Made by a program: the position numbers and the translations under genes | Part shown: positions 47,375-61,700 of the stretch, one piece after another | How positions within the stretch are numbered: position 1 is the first letter of the stretch | Layout: every line of letters starts with the position of its first letter | The notes under the pieces: generated by a model | Told to the model about the DNA's origin: nothing | Database searches by the model: none | The model's input: only the letters and a program-made list of their open reading frames with translations | Assembly: GCF_041146795.1 (NCBI RefSeq) | Contig: NC_135184.1 | Location: 10,406,967-10,470,966 of the forward strand | Reading direction: 5' to 3' | DNA length: 64,000 bases | Origin: Maylandia zebra | Lineage: Eukaryota > Chordata > Actinopteri > Cichliformes > Cichlidae

Positions 47375-48001
47375 AGGTTGGCAGCGAGCAGCTTTTCCCT
47401 CAGCAGTGCTCAGCTGTTTGTTTTTCTTATTTTCATAAACCGAATCCATTTCGGTTATTAGGCCAAACGACGATTCATCACATCATAAGCAGAAACTTTG
47501 CTTCTTTAATTGCTCTGCCTTTTCCAGGTAAAGGGTCAGTTGGCTCAGCATTGACTCCCATCATACCTTGCTCTCATTCTGTATAATGCACTTCAGGGGG
47601 AACAGCATCGTTGATCATTTCCTTGTCAATAAAGTTGTTAAACATATCAAAGCATGCTTTATTGATTGGTTTTATTCTTAAGTTAATGCACTTCAGAGTT
47701 TAAACTTGGATGCTCTTCCCTGTTTAACACACAGGTAAACATTATGTCAGCACTCTTTGCCTTAAAGGCCTTTGCTTTACTGTGGTGATAAGTAACCATA
47801 AATGAATTTTGATATCTTTCAAATGAAGGAAAAACCAATACAAGAAACAGTTTCCTACATGTTTTTTTTTTATTATTGTTATTTTTAGTCCACATTAGTG
47901 CTTTTCACAGTGTCCAGGTCTATCAAACCAGTTCTAATTGGTCTTTTGAGTATATTTGTTCCACAGTTACAGTGTCCTCTAATATTAAACATCTGACTCA
48001 G

Positions 48002-48113
48002 AAAATTATGTTCAAGCAAATGAGTCAACACCAGCTTTCAGTGCATCATGCTCAGAGTGCTGGAGAAGCTCCAGGCAGCTTTCCTAATGACATTTTGCCA
48101 TCCATGGAGATTT
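48002..48113. promoter_or_regulatory. Candidate conserved element upstream of piezo2
   Basis: Partner of 13597-13708, ungapped over 112 bp. Confidence 0.4.
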
Positions 48114-49799
48114 GATGACTCATTAATGACTTAAACCTGAATAAATGAATGGAGAATCATGATGAATGCAGGTATCTCCATTAAAAACACATTAAACCAA
48201 AAAAACTTGTTTTGTGAGCTGGCAGAGAACATTTAGGGGGCTGATGAAACATTTCAGCCTGGATAGGAGTCCTCCATGATGACAGTGCCCACATCTACAC
48301 CATGGGTCACTGACTGATTTGACAGCACTAACAGTTAGCGGATATCAACCCAATGGATGAAAGTTCAGTCAGGAAAACAGCTTTCTGTTTCTTTTCGGGC
48401 TCTTTCAGCTGACTGGGAAGTTAGAAATGGCATCCCGTCACCTGCAAACTTTTAAAAATGCTTCTTTTCTTTCTCCTGCGAACTGTCAATTCAGTGTCAC
48501 ATCAATGCACACCATTCACTTTACCATCATTTTAATCAGAAGCAGCATCCATGTGGTTTTCAGTTGAACTCACCAGAACTCAAACTCTACATCACATCCA
48601 TATAGATCAGCTTTTCACACTTTTCCCAAAACCAGACTAGTAAAATGCCTTTACAGCCTTTGTAGTGAGTGTCCCAGCAATGAATGCTGTCACAACAACA
48701 TCACTTGTGGAGGATCCTTGGTGGGACACTTTATTATTTTTTTTCTTTCATTAGTCACTTGTGTAATTAGAAAATATTCTCAGTTGCACGCTTTCTTTTG
48801 ATTAGATGACGCCACGCTTTTGCCTCTGTGTTATAAATTAAGATAGAACTTAAATACTGGAGACTAAACAAACACTGTAGCTTGGCTCTTTTCTGGGTTA
48901 AAACATCTGTTAACACCTCTCGCAAATGTATTCTGTATACAAACAGAAACTTTAATGGAAGAAGTGTATTTTGTGCATCTTCCTACACTCACTCACACTT
49001 TTTAGTTTCTGTACAGATGCAACAAATGACACACAAAAAGCAAATTCTTGGATTTAGTTTCCAGTCTATGTGCCATTTTAACTTCACTTCACGGGTCTTT
49101 GTATTTCAAAAGTAAATTAAAAATAAATTTCCTCAAATTATTAGGCCTTTGTTTAAAATGTTTAGTTTAATCTTTAAAAATTGTGCCATAAAATGTATTT
49201 TAAGATGATGAGTTTAGGTGAAGAACAGGGGTCACCCATCTGACAGGGTGACGTCTGCAGCTGCCTCTGCACAAAATCCTATTTTAACAGCAAATATGTT
49301 TCCAACCTTTTGTTTGAATATTTGGAAATTCAAAAAAGCATCCTGAGGCTTCAAACTGAGCTTTAAATCATGTTTGTTTACCCGCTCAGCAATTAAATTA
49401 CATGTTACTAGAGAAGATGTTTTCTTACATTGTTTAGAATTTGTCCGAGAACTGAAAACATTTCGGTAAAATTAATTTTCCTGCCTGCAAGCACAAACAG
49501 CGCAGGCCTGTTTTTGTGGTTAACTGGATTAGACTGGAGTGGTTATACTGCACCGGTAGGCGTCGCTGTTTCTCTCCGATAAACAGTTGGACCTGAAGAG
49601 ATCAGGTCATAATGAAAAGTCTCCCCCCTGAAATTCATAAAATCTTCCTCGACGTGGCCGTGGTTATCTGGTGTTTATTACTTTAAAAATGGTGATTAAA
49701 TAGCAAAATATGCACTAATATAATTAAATTATAGAATTAATAAAAGGCTGCGTGTGTTTCACGTTATCGTTTCATTCTTGTGGTATTTTCATCCATCTC

Positions 49800-50460
49800 C
49801 GCGTCCCACCTCTTGCTTCCAATTATCGCAGGGGGCTGGATCAGCTACCAATGGCGCACTTCTGATTGGCTGAACACGACGCCAATCTCAGGCTTGTCCC
49901 GTAGCCTCCTGTTGGCGAACACAATCCGGACCAGAAGTCAGAAAGTCAAATTTCACCACGGGGGCTAAGGAAGAAGGGTAGCGTTATCCGGTTATACTTT
50001 GGTCTTCTTTCATTCCTCCTCTGTTAAGAAGTATACACAGACTATGTAATCCGTTAAGGATTAAAGTGGTTTAGCATTGAAAGGGGTTTAATTGGACTTG
50101 AGGACTTGTTGGCTCCTTTGTCCGGCTTTTTTACGCGCCGTGCCAGCGCAGCTGTTTGCGCACCTGAGTCCGCTGCTCAGCTTGTGCAGCTTCAACATGA
50201 CTTTACAGCATTTGAGCCACTAAACTATCATGGTGATACTATTTTCTGGCGACGGAGCTGATGAGGCGAACCTTGGTGAATGCGCAGTGTTTCACTGTGG
50301 AATAACCAGAGTCCAGGTGTCACCAGGGGAGAGCCGATGTGGCCGTCTGGAGCAGCCAGCTGGGATTTGACAGAGCGCAGGAGTTTGGGATGCAAGAGAA
50401 CCCTTAGAGAGACAGTTCTCGGCTTCTTTTACCTGGATTCAACACGGCCTGCCCCGAGCC
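49800..50460 (+). promoter_or_regulatory. piezo2: piezo2 promoter and 5' UTR region
   Basis: Locally GC-raised, with an inverted CCAAT box (TTCTGATTGGCTGA near 49859) shared with copy A, and no obvious TATA box. High similarity to 16100-16749 runs up to the start codon. The transcription start is not determinable from sequence alone. Confidence 0.55.
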
Positions 50461-50471
50461 ATGGCCTCTGA
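50280..50471 (+). CDS. Upstream ORF overlapping the piezo2 start codon
   Basis: 63 codons starting MRSVSLWNNQSPGV and ending PSHGL; its stop (TGA at 50469-50471) lies past the piezo2 ATG at 50461. If the transcript starts upstream of 50280, ribosomes reading this ORF would bypass the main start. The partner in copy A keeps the frame despite a 9-nt indel and numerous substitutions. Translation is unproven. Confidence 0.38.
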   Translation: MRSVSLWNNQSPGVTRGEPMWPSGAASWDLTERRSLGCKRTLRETVLGFFYLDSTRPAPSHGL

Positions 50472-50524
50472 AGTAGTGTGCGGGTTGGTCTTCAGGTTAC
50501 TGCTCCCAGTATGTCTTGCAGCTG
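50461..50524 (+). CDS. piezo2: piezo2 exon 1 (coding part)
   Basis: 64 nt from ATG to donor GCTG|GTGAGT, encoding MASEVVCGLVFRLLLPVCLA plus Ala. Start context GAGCCATGG is a good Kozak match. Phase 1 end. Confidence 0.94.
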
Positions 50525-52681
50525 GTGAGTTTTCTCTCTAATACCCAATTTTTACATCTTTGTTGGCCTTTTGTGTTATTGGCTATGGTAAGTAAGGATG
50601 TGTAATTAAACTAATAATATCTATAAAGCTTATTTACTGATCCCACCCTGTGCTGTGCTTGTACCTTTAAATTTAATGTTAATTAATAACTGTACTCTAG
50701 TCTGCGTTGTCTCGGCTTCCTACACTGATATAAATCAGTTGTGACATTAATTCAAAGCCTCATATATATTAGAGCGCAGTTCCAGTATATTTGTTCAGGA
50801 CATTGAGAGCAGCTTTCATATTTATGTTTGTGGGAAAATGTCATTGATTTTTTTTATATGATTTGTGATTGACCTCACAGTGATGGAGGTCACAGATCAC
50901 CTTTCATCACTGCCGAGGTCTTTTCCTCTAAAAGTGAATCCAAACGAAAAACGACAGACTGCACAGAGTCATGCACCAGCTATTAAACACAGATTACAAA
51001 GCAGAGCCGTCATTTACCAGCAATGTCCTCCACCTGTCACCTTTTATTGGAGGTAATGAAGGAAACACAGCTGGCAGCAGTGACTGCAGAGTCACACCAA
51101 AGGCATGGTGTCTGTGTTTCAGGTACAAAAGTCTGATGGTGAAAATGAACTGATGTGAATTAAATGGTGTATGTTTATTTATATCTAAATACAGAATCAC
51201 AGCATCAAAGTTTTAGTTTATTATTTCCTTTCAATCGGATTTTTTTCGTGTCTGGAAATGAAACATGTATTGCAACACTAAATACACAGACTTTGCATTA
51301 TTGGTAATTCGTATCTTTGGTTTTCACTGTGGTTTCGGAGTTTTCCTTTAATATTAGTGAATCATCAGTGTTGTAATTGAACTGTTTGGCGGCTGACAGT
51401 GTGATTGTTATTCATTATCATTTACATTTCGATGACAGTGTTTGAGCTGCACGTCTTCAGCTGTTCCACATTCCTCAGAGTTGTAGTCAGCTGTGCTTCC
51501 TCGTTTTGTTGTTTACTGAATTTGTTACTTTGTTGAGAAAAGTGTTCTGTTCCAAGGAAGAAGCTGTGGCCGTGTTGATTCACTCCTTTGCTATGCAGAT
51601 GTGGACGATGATTCATGCCGTCAAACTTTGGAGTTTTTTATTTTGTGACTTTTTGCAGGACTAATCTGCCTAGAAAAGCTGATGAATTTCACTGAAGGTG
51701 ACACATTGTTCGATGGTTATTTGCATTTTGTGGAGAAGATTTGGAGGCATAGTCTCACCTTGGATGCAGACTCCTTGAATTAAATGCACTTTACTTTGCG
51801 TTTTCAGTTGTAATCCTGTGGTAGGCCACAAGCGAAAAGTGATTAGTGTCTAACTGCCTTTGAGGTTCCAATGTGGTGTCTGTGTAAGACTTATGAGGGC
51901 GGGGTACTTTTAAAGCTAACAGCATGCTTTCTATAGATAAGCCCCACTCAGTACCACTATAATGCATCATTTGACAGCCTGATGCCCCTTTTATTTCCAA
52001 AAGCAATCGTGAGTCCATGCATTGTCTCCATTAATTCGTGGAAAGTCGTTTTAACAGTATGAATTAATAATGCGGTTCTGAGGGAGAGAATATTTGCCTT
52101 CCCTTTTATCGTAAACATACCTTTAATATTTTATGTTTTTTCAAAGTGCAAATGAGCGTTCGCTACGCCTGTACACATCATTAACTGTCAGGATGGAGGA
52201 AATGTAAAGTGGAAAGAAGGGAACATATAGAAACAGACAGCATCAGCGATGACAGATGCTGTTTTTGGTCATCAGAGTCACCTGATCAGCTGATTTTCTT
52301 TCCTTTTTGAGAACTAAAGCCCTTGCCATAAATAAGCCATGAAACCAAATGCTATCAGCAGACAGACAGTATTGGTTTTTGTCTTTGGGATATAAAATAT
52401 AAAAGTAAATTTTCTGGCTTCTCACTGCCAAATAAACTGAGAGGAAGTGAACTGCACCGCAGCAGATGTTATCTTACCCCAAACACCTACATAACAGTCG
52501 CACTATATGTTTAGTTGTGCGTTATATGCAGAGACTGACACTTTTCTCATGTCCTAGTGAAAGACTTGCCTACTGACGTTGAATAGTCTGTGTTTCCTGT
52601 TGGCCATCTGACAGCACCTCTATTGAATCCGGCAGAACTGCTGGGCCCATGTGTACACAATCCCCTAAACCACCACCACCA

Positions 52682-52718
<37 letters not shown>

Positions 52719-55700
52719 AACACACACATCTGCACACAGCTCGAGTTTTGCTGATCAAACAGGCTGCTGTTTATGTGTTTACTGGCAGAGTTTGGAGTGC
52801 GGACTTAATTGTGAGCACGCACTTTTCCAAATGTCTGATCTGATATCGAACCTGCGGTGTGACCGTAAAGAGGGAGCAGCTAGTCAGCTGGGTTGTGCAG
52901 TTTGCAGATGCTGCAGTGGCCATCGCTAGAACACAATGCTTTAGGTGGTATTTTGATATGAAGATGCTGTGCTGTTTCATCAGATATGTTGACTAAGAAT
53001 CTTTGACAAGGTGGCAAAAAGTGTTCTGTTTAGGCTAAACATCAATTTCAAAACTATAATATTCTTAAAAATAAAATGTTTAGTTAGAAGATTGCCCAAA
53101 TAAGGTGAAATCCCAGATACAGAGCAAATTCTTTGTGGAAAGCAAAGACAGATTAATGCTTTCTCTCATGGGTAAAAACAGGCTGGAGAGAATTAAGCAA
53201 TAATTTTATTATTATCAGAAACCATTAAAGAGAAAGGAATCAGACATCAGGCAAATTCTTCTGCAATTGAACTCTGCACGATAGTTCAGTGTATGAATGT
53301 TTGAGTTTAAAATAGTTTTTAAATTGATCACCCAAATAAAAAATATCAGATATGATAGAAAAAAAAGCTGACTGCATGAAGTTCAGATGTTCTTGGTGCT
53401 TTGCTCAAAGTCTGAAGCAGTTAAATTTATATTAAAAGAGGGCAGCAATACGCAGGTAAAACTCTAACATTGCAGCAACCTGTGTGTTTGTGTTCGTCCA
53501 GTCACTTAAATCATTTTTAAATGACAAAACCTTCTCTGCTTCTCATATGAGAATATCTGACACTAAACTAAACAGATGATATCCTTATTTTCTCTGATAG
53601 TAAATGGAACATATTTGGGTTTGAGCTGAGAAAAAAAGAATCCATCTACAGTAAAGTTATCACTTTAAACTGTTAAAGCTTTGACCCATCACAATTTGCC
53701 AACAGGTCAAACAAATAGTGAAGGAAATAAAATGTTGTTTAATAATAAAGATCGCTGTTAGTTTGAAGCCCAGATTAATCGTTTGTTCTCTGAACATATT
53801 TTATCTGGAAAGTAGTACAAGGACATTGTGGATATCTTTCATGGTATCATAATAGACACAAGTTCTTAGTTTCATGCTCAGATGAAAACAGCTGATGTGG
53901 TATCTCGTTCATGACTTTCTTCTGAACGGTTTCATTTTACTCCTTTATCTCCCAGTGCTTGGCTTCGCTTGGCACTGCGCAGTCTTATCTCCTGCCACGT
54001 TTCATCATTTATGAGGCCTAAAACTGTGAAATTAGTTGGTTGCAAAATTCTGGTTTGGCTCGCCTGTGTCTAGGCTTTGTGTGTTTGTAATAGTAGGTTT
54101 AACTGGAAGAGACAAAAGCCCGATTCAACCGTGAATGGGGATTTTTGCAGTAACCGGTTTATCTTAAAGGAAGGGCAGTTTATTTTCATTCCCTGTGTTA
54201 AAATCTTCTGATGGTGAGTCATGCAGCAAAGGCAAATGGTCAGGAAGGCTGCGGTCAAGTGTCTGCAGGCTAGCAGTGGGAGCAGAGCCATATAGATACA
54301 TTTGGATTATCTGTACATCAAATATGGTTAGAGACCAATTTAGACTTAAAGCTCAGAGCAGACGATTAATGGGGTTAGCATGAAAATTTGCAGGTTTAGA
54401 AAGTGTTTAATGCCACATTTAATGTGGATAAAAATTCAAGTGGGTGGATTAAAACAGTGTAAGATGAAAAATGATAGATTGTGAGTCATTCCCTCCTCAA
54501 TCACCTGAGAGGCTTAGGCTGAAAAACCCTCGCCTACTTGCTAAAAAGCTTTGAAAAAGAAAAGAAAAAAGATCAATAATGATAGTGCTCTATTTATGTC
54601 ATTATATTTGTGATTTTGGCATGTGGCAGGCCAAGCATTCATGCGTACTTGAAACTAATCCCAGATGTTTGCAATTTGCCCAAAGATGACAGCCCCAACA
54701 ACTTTTATTAACTTTTGTTAGTTTTCGCTGGTCTGCATCTGAGCACTGAGAAAACCTGAAGGTGCTCTTACTTCACAGCTTCAGCAAGGGAAAAGTCAGA
54801 GCCAAGTCAAATGTCGATGAATGGGTCCATTGAGCGTGCAAAGATAAATAAAAGCACCATTTTCAGCATTTAAATGTAATTTTTCAGTAGTTCAAGAGCA
54901 GTAGCTGCCGATGTCTGTGACTGAGACGATAACTCGTGCGGCCGACCAGGTTGTAAACTCTGAGCTTGTTGATATAACCGCAATGAGAAACTTAGGAGGT
55001 CAGACTGTGTGTCCACATTTTATACTAAGTCACTGTGTACTTTCTTCCCTGACTCCCTTCCCCTGACCTAAAAAGGTTCAACAAAATATAAGCAGCTATG
55101 CAGTTTATTACATTCGTTTTGCACAAACTAAGAAAAACTTGAAATATTAAGCAGATGTCACAGAGCAGAGTAACCGAGCAGAGAGTATACACATCTGGGA
55201 GTGTGAGTCACTTTATATAGACAGCAGAGCTGCTTAAATAGTTAAAAAATGAACTTGTCAGTGCAGATGGTCAGCCTGCTTCAGGAAATGAGGAGCATCA
55301 TGGATCAATACATCAATTAATGGTTTTTGGAAGTCATGTTTGCACTCAAGCTTTTTAAGACATCATGAAACCAAAAGGACCTTCTTCATGTGCCTGGATG
55401 GGGCGTGAGTATGTGTTTGTGTGTGTAATGCTGGGAAGGTGTTACATAAGCCAGTGTCATGTGTGGTTTTACATCCTAAATACTGAAACAGTGTTCTGAG
55501 GTTTGACTAAATTCATAGTGGAAGCGTGACTGCAGGTTGTATTTTTTATCGTAAATTAATTGATATTATTGTGAAAGGGAAAATGTGTAAGCCAGTGATA
55601 AACACCTTATTTCTTTGGTAGGTGAAAAATGGGGGAAAGCTGAATATTTGAGAAACTGCAACCAGTGAACGTTTCGCCAAAACAGTCGATTCATTTTCAG

Positions 55701-58700
55701 TAGTTGCCAAGTAATTACTGTTGAAGCGCTAAAGGGCTAAAAAGTAGCTAACAGCTTCACATTTATTTGTTTTACTGACACAATAAACTGAACAAAAGCC
55801 AGCCCTGGTCTTTCATTCTGTCCTGATGTAAACTTTTGTTAAAAGATAAATGACATGAAATTGGAGCTGGAATAAAAAAAAAAAAAACTGTAATAATTTT
55901 ACAGCAGAATTAATTAACCTTCATTTTGTGTTTTGGTTAAAAATCAAACACTGTACTTTCAGACTTTTGTCATGGGATTACACACTCTTCATGCTCCAGC
56001 CACATGGCTGTGATTCATTTAAAGTTTTGGCAACCAGACGTTATTTTCCTGTTTTGAAATCTCTGAGGTACATCGAGTATTTTAAGGGCATCTGGTGCAT
56101 GACGCTCGCCGCACTGCTGCAAAACATTCAAAGATTTCATTTTGTAGAGTTTAATCCTAAAAAATGATCTGGTTTCAATAACGTCCCTGCAAAACTCTGA
56201 AATCTGCACATGTGATATGAAGCTGCGCTTAGTGAGGCATTTTACGGCATGGAGGCAGATATAACCGCAGGCTGCTCAGTCAGCTAATTGTCCCTCTTCA
56301 CATCCGAGGACTATCAGGTCTTTACTGTTCTTCAAAACAAACGGCAGTTCATTGACTGACTTAAGCACAGGCTGGTTTAGTGATGCGGGCCAGATGAACA
56401 GATAATGAGGTTTGTGAGTGTGAAGTTTAGTTAGAGGAATGTTTGATGTTTTACTACTTTGAGCCAGCAGGAACATTTTAATGATTTTCACCACATGTTT
56501 GTCTCAAGTATCTGTTCAGTGACGATCTGACTGCTGCCAGTGTCTGCACGTTATTTACTCCTACACATTATGTAATGCAAACGAAGCTGTAAACACATTA
56601 CTGAGCTGGTCAATTTTCTGTCTTTGTCTCTGCAGCTTGCCTGTTCAGGTACAATGTCCTGTCCTTCGTCTACCTCATCTATCTCCTGCTTATTCCACTC
56701 TTCCCAGAGCCTACAAGCACAACAATGCAAGGTAAGCTCTACAGTGCCCCTCTGAAGCTGTGTAGTTTCAGTGGCTTTGCCATCACCCTAAGAATCTTGA
56801 CTGTTTCCCAGAGTTTGAATTGACTTGTTGTTCTCTATAATACAAACCAGCCCTTCTGCAGGAGAGTTGAATTTCCTTAAGATGAGCATGGATTTGGCAC
56901 ATAGCTCAGTCCATGAAAGGTAATATTGGTTAGCGCAGGCATGAGTCCATCTGTAATAATAAAAATGATCTGCAACCGGCCAGCTCTGAGATAGAAAGAT
57001 GTGATCCATTAGGACCACATCTAAGGAGCTCTTCATGAAAATTGCCATTTTAGGCTCAGGTTTAGTTTATTTGCTCATATAATACCCATATAAATGATAC
57101 AAAACTAAATACATGAGTTGTTCTGTCGAGAAGACAAACACAAAAGAGCTTGTAAAATATCTCTTAGAGAAGAAAAGAAAAAGAAACTTGGGATGAGGAC
57201 TGGTTTTGACAATGGCTAACCATTTTATTTGAAGAACAGAAACTGAGAAGTTTCTCTCCCCAGGCCATAACATCACGATCTGCGTGCGTCTGTGATGTTC
57301 ATTAATTCATCCGATTTGAAGGTGGAGGTGACCTTTAACCTTTCTGGTGTTTTGGTTTAGATAAAAATGCAGGAAGTTTACAGCCGGTAAACAAGCTTCC
57401 ATATGACAGCTGACAGCTATTTAGAATCCATTCATCCTCTGAAGAAATATGAATCACGGTGGACCTCTGCGGTTTATGAGAAGTGACTGAGGTGACTGTT
57501 CTCCTTACGGGTGATGAATGTGGGATTTAAGCCTCGCTTTTATGCACTTCATCCACCACAAAACACTAAACAGCACACCTCCCAGACCTCTAATAATATA
57601 GGCTTCTGCAGGAGACCACATGTAGTGTTTAATAATACATAAACCTATTTTGTCTGAGGGAGCGACGTCCAGTCCGAGATTCGTCTCTGCTCGTCTCCAG
57701 CTGAAATAACAATCAGGAAGTAAAGGAGGAGGAGAAAGAGAGGAGGTGCAGGAGAGGAGAAAGTGGACCACTTACAGTCTCATCAATAGTTAAAGAGACT
57801 TCTAGTAAAGCTGAACGCTCATGAAGCTGATAGCTGCTGATTTCAAGAGTCGTTCAACAGTCATGACAGGATATACATTAAGGATAATAATAATGATATT
57901 TAAAAAATAATATATCGATAATGTGTCAACAATACTCACAATAATGCTGTTACTATTTGTGTAACTGATTTTTTTTGTCTAGCTTTTGCAAACACTGGCC
58001 AAAGTAAAATTGCCCCCAAAAATCACATAAACACTGTTATAGGTGAATTAGACTGACGGACATTATTGTTGTTACGTTTTTATTTTCCTGCCTTAATGGG
58101 TGTTTTAATATCTATATTCTATATAAATATTCTTAAACTGCATGCTTCAAAAAACAAAAAAATATACAAAGTATTCCTGTTCCTAATAAGGCTGAAATTA
58201 AGATTTAATTTTACATCTGATTATTCACATTTAATGTCTAAACAACTCACTTTTGTCAAAAGTACCAAACCCAAAAGACTAATCTTCACCCAGGTAATTT
58301 CCCAATTGAGGGATGGAACTGGCCAGTTCATTAGGTACAACTCACCAAGTGCTCATTAACACAAATCTGATTAGCCAGTCACATGGCAGCAACCCGGAGA
58401 GGATGCATTTCGCACGTGCTCACCAAAATTATACAATAAAAGCTTGGAAAACTGTTGCCTTGTCTGATGAGTCAGTCTTTCTGCTTCGGCCGTCAGAATT
58501 TGGTGTGAACACCATTAAAGCGTTGCTCCACCCTGCCTCGTATCAGCAGTTCAGGCTGCTGCTGGTGGTGTAATGGTGCGGGGAGTATTTTCTTGGCGCG
58601 CAGTACCAACTGAGGATCATTTAAGCTGTAGGATTGTTGCTGCCATTGGTTAACTTCTCAAATTCAGATTTTATGAACTTCAGAACATATTCAACAGGTT

Positions 58701-61700
58701 TAGAGTGCAAACAACTTCACTCTGGTATAAAAAAAAATACTAATAATAAGCACTGAAAAAGAAATAAATACTAGAATAAATGTAAATGTATTTTATTGTT
58801 GTTTGATTTGATTATTAACAATAATTGGTATGTTTTCTTTTCTTATAATCAATCAATGTTAATTATTTCTGCAGTCCTGAGCAGTAAGTTCGAGTTTCCC
58901 TAGAGAGGCATTTCCAGGCATAATTACCAGCTGCTAAAAAATCTGTCGCTTATAAAAAGCTCTTATATAACCTAAAATAAAAAAAGTCTTCAGACCCATT
59001 GAAACAATTCAGTTTTTCTTACTTTGTAGTAGAATTTTTTTGTAGCTGCAAACTAAAAGAACCAATCCACAAAAACGTATAGATGTCACAACGTCACACC
59101 TATGTGACAAGGGGCGATGACGTGCTGATTAAAAGGTCATTCAAACTACTATTAAAAAATGTTGGTAGGCCGCCACCCTGACAAAATGCCAGTTCTTTTG
59201 TTTACCCTTAAAGGAAAGTGGATTAAATTTTTAGTAGCTTATGTTTATGTGACCTTTCACCGCGCATTGTCAGAGTATCCAAAACAGGAGAGGAGTGAAG
59301 TCATCGGCGTCAGAAAGTAGGAGATATCCTTCCAGTGCAACCTGCCAGGACATGCGTCCCATCTGTCTGCCTCAGCTGTCTGTCATCAGGGAGGGGGCTG
59401 CAGGCTGACAGGCTCACTATGAGGAAGTTATGGCAGGAGGACTTTAATAACAGGATAATATACAGTGTACAAAACAGCTGGAACAATTACGATGTTGTCA
59501 TTGCACAAACAGCTGATTGTAGGTAGATATTGTTTAGAGAGTTGAAGGGGAGAGGCGTCTCATATTTCTACCATGTACAGTCCAATTCAGTACCTTTAAG
59601 ATGCACATTGGCTTAAAATAATCACCATGGAAACACTGAATCAAATTCATTTGATCTCTGTTTATATTGTTACCAGATAATCCTAATTTCTAGTAACATT
59701 CCTGTTAATTCATATGTTAAAAATCAGCTTTTGACACTAAGCGCCAATTAGACACAGGCAGCTCAAACTTATAAAAACCATCTTATTTTGCAGTAAAGAC
59801 TCACATGTTCAAAATCATTTTAGAGGGAATTAGGTAAATAGATTGAGCTAAATTCACTGCTTTGTTTTGATGGTTTGTTTCATTCAGTCTTTTCATCTTC
59901 GAGGACATGCAGCAGTTAAATCTGTTAAGTTAATTTAAAACGAATGTTTGACATGAATAATTCATTAGGTGCATTTTGCTTTGAAAAGCTGCAGCGCGGC
60001 TGTGTGCCTGCGGATACGTGAGCACAGAGACAATATTTTATGCAACTTGTTGTTGTTGTTTTTGTGTTTTACTCTCTAATGCCATAATTGCAGTATTTAG
60101 CTCAATGTACCTTTGAAGGCATTCCCAGTGGAGGTGAACAAAATCTAAGCTGTTGCTTTTAAAAGAGCAACAAGCATTGCGAGAGCTTTAGCAGTAGGTG
60201 TTACAAGCTTTGTGAAATCTGTAGTCTTTTAGCCGTCTTACATGACTTCACATAAATATTTGATGTTATGGGTTATATGGTTATCAGGTTTATGTTTTAG
60301 CTTGCAGACTTCTAATTTGGCTTTTTTTCTTTTTAGTCTTTGTCATGCTTTCATGCTTTTTAACGACCTGAGATGCTTTTTCTCTTATTGTTAAGTCGGA
60401 CAGCAGGCTTCCCCATAAATTGAACTGGTCTTTAAAAGACTTAATTAGGCTTTTCTGAAACTGTGATTTGGCAGGACAGCGTGTTTTGTCAGGTCTTAAC
60501 GCTGTCAGATGGATGAAGTTCTTTGACTGTTTAGGAAAAAGAAGGAACCGTTAAAACCAAACAATGGCCTCTGTTTTGAAAGGGGGGGGAAAAGTGCTCT
60601 TGGGACAGAATTTTGAAACTGAAAAAGTGACGCAGATTACTTTTTCAAGATGAGCATTGGCAAACAAGTCAGATGGCCGTCAGGCAGCAAAAATGTTCTA
60701 TTACAAATAGGAAAAACAGGGGGTAAAGCCAAACAAGTTGCAATGTCCCGAGCCTTAGTACCAGTTTGGATGCAGAAGCTCGCAAAAACTCCTCATACCT
60801 CGCATTTACAAGCATTCTTTTCCCCCATTGTGAAAGCATTGGGAATTGCAAAGGGAAATTAACACAAATTGTTTTTACTTCAACATTTACTGCAAGAAGT
60901 CCAACGTGATGTGTTGTTGCACACGTTTGATAAGGTTAGCCCTCAGCGGCCCGAGGCTCAGCAGTAGCGCCTCACCTCAGCCAGGATATTACCCCACTGT
61001 AGTAAAACTGCTGTGCATTCCCCCACAAGGATGCAGTAAATTTAATGAGATGGGGATGTTGCCCAGTGAAGAACCAAACTGTGCAGATAAGCAAAACTAT
61101 TTAATGAAACATTGTTGATAGCCCAGCACAAGACATTACTGTTATTTATTAATCAAAGAACGAGAGCCTGATCCAGCTTCATTTGCCTTCTCTCGATCAA
61201 GATTTTCATTTTCATAATTAGTGGGAAACCTGCTGCTGAGAATTTTGACCATAACAGCTCCTGAAATTATCCCAAATACCTGTAGGTGCACCATAAAGTG
61301 GCCATGTGTTGAACAGCTGTGGCAGCTCCCCTGCCCGATCTCTTCCATCCTCCCAGGATCAGTCATCCACTGACAGCTGTATTCTTCACAGTCAACACCT
61401 TCATGTTCATGGCCTCCAACAGCCAAGTCCTTAACTGTGAACACCAACAGACACTGAAGCTGAAGAGCAGAATTAAGTTCAAAATCTTATAGACGGTAAC
61501 TTATCGACTTAGAGGTCCTGTGGTCCACCAAAACGTTTATTTGACTTGTCAGTAGAAATCAGCTTTGCTCAATAGTAACGTTACCAGCTCTTGACCAGGA
61601 TATGTATTGTGATCCACTGAAAATCCCTCCTGGGTGCTGTCCCAATCACCCTCACCTTCTTTACCAATTTATTCAAAACAGCTCCAGACTCCAGGCACTG

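Larger units (their letters stand above)
57290..60200. repeat. Segment inverted relative to copy A, with insertions
   Basis: Its left (57290-57870) and right (59920-60200) parts match copy A 24130-23600 and 23045-22853 in reverse. The middle, including a Tc1-like remnant, is specific to copy B. Confidence 0.85.

Noticed and set aside
52547..52843. Short ORFs around the CA repeat
   Set aside because: Poly-Val/Cys or Thr/His translations produced by a microsatellite.
57505..57771. 88-codon minus-strand ORF in the conserved inverted block
   Set aside because: The matching strand in copy A has stops in the same frame despite 99% nucleotide identity, so the conservation is not for protein.
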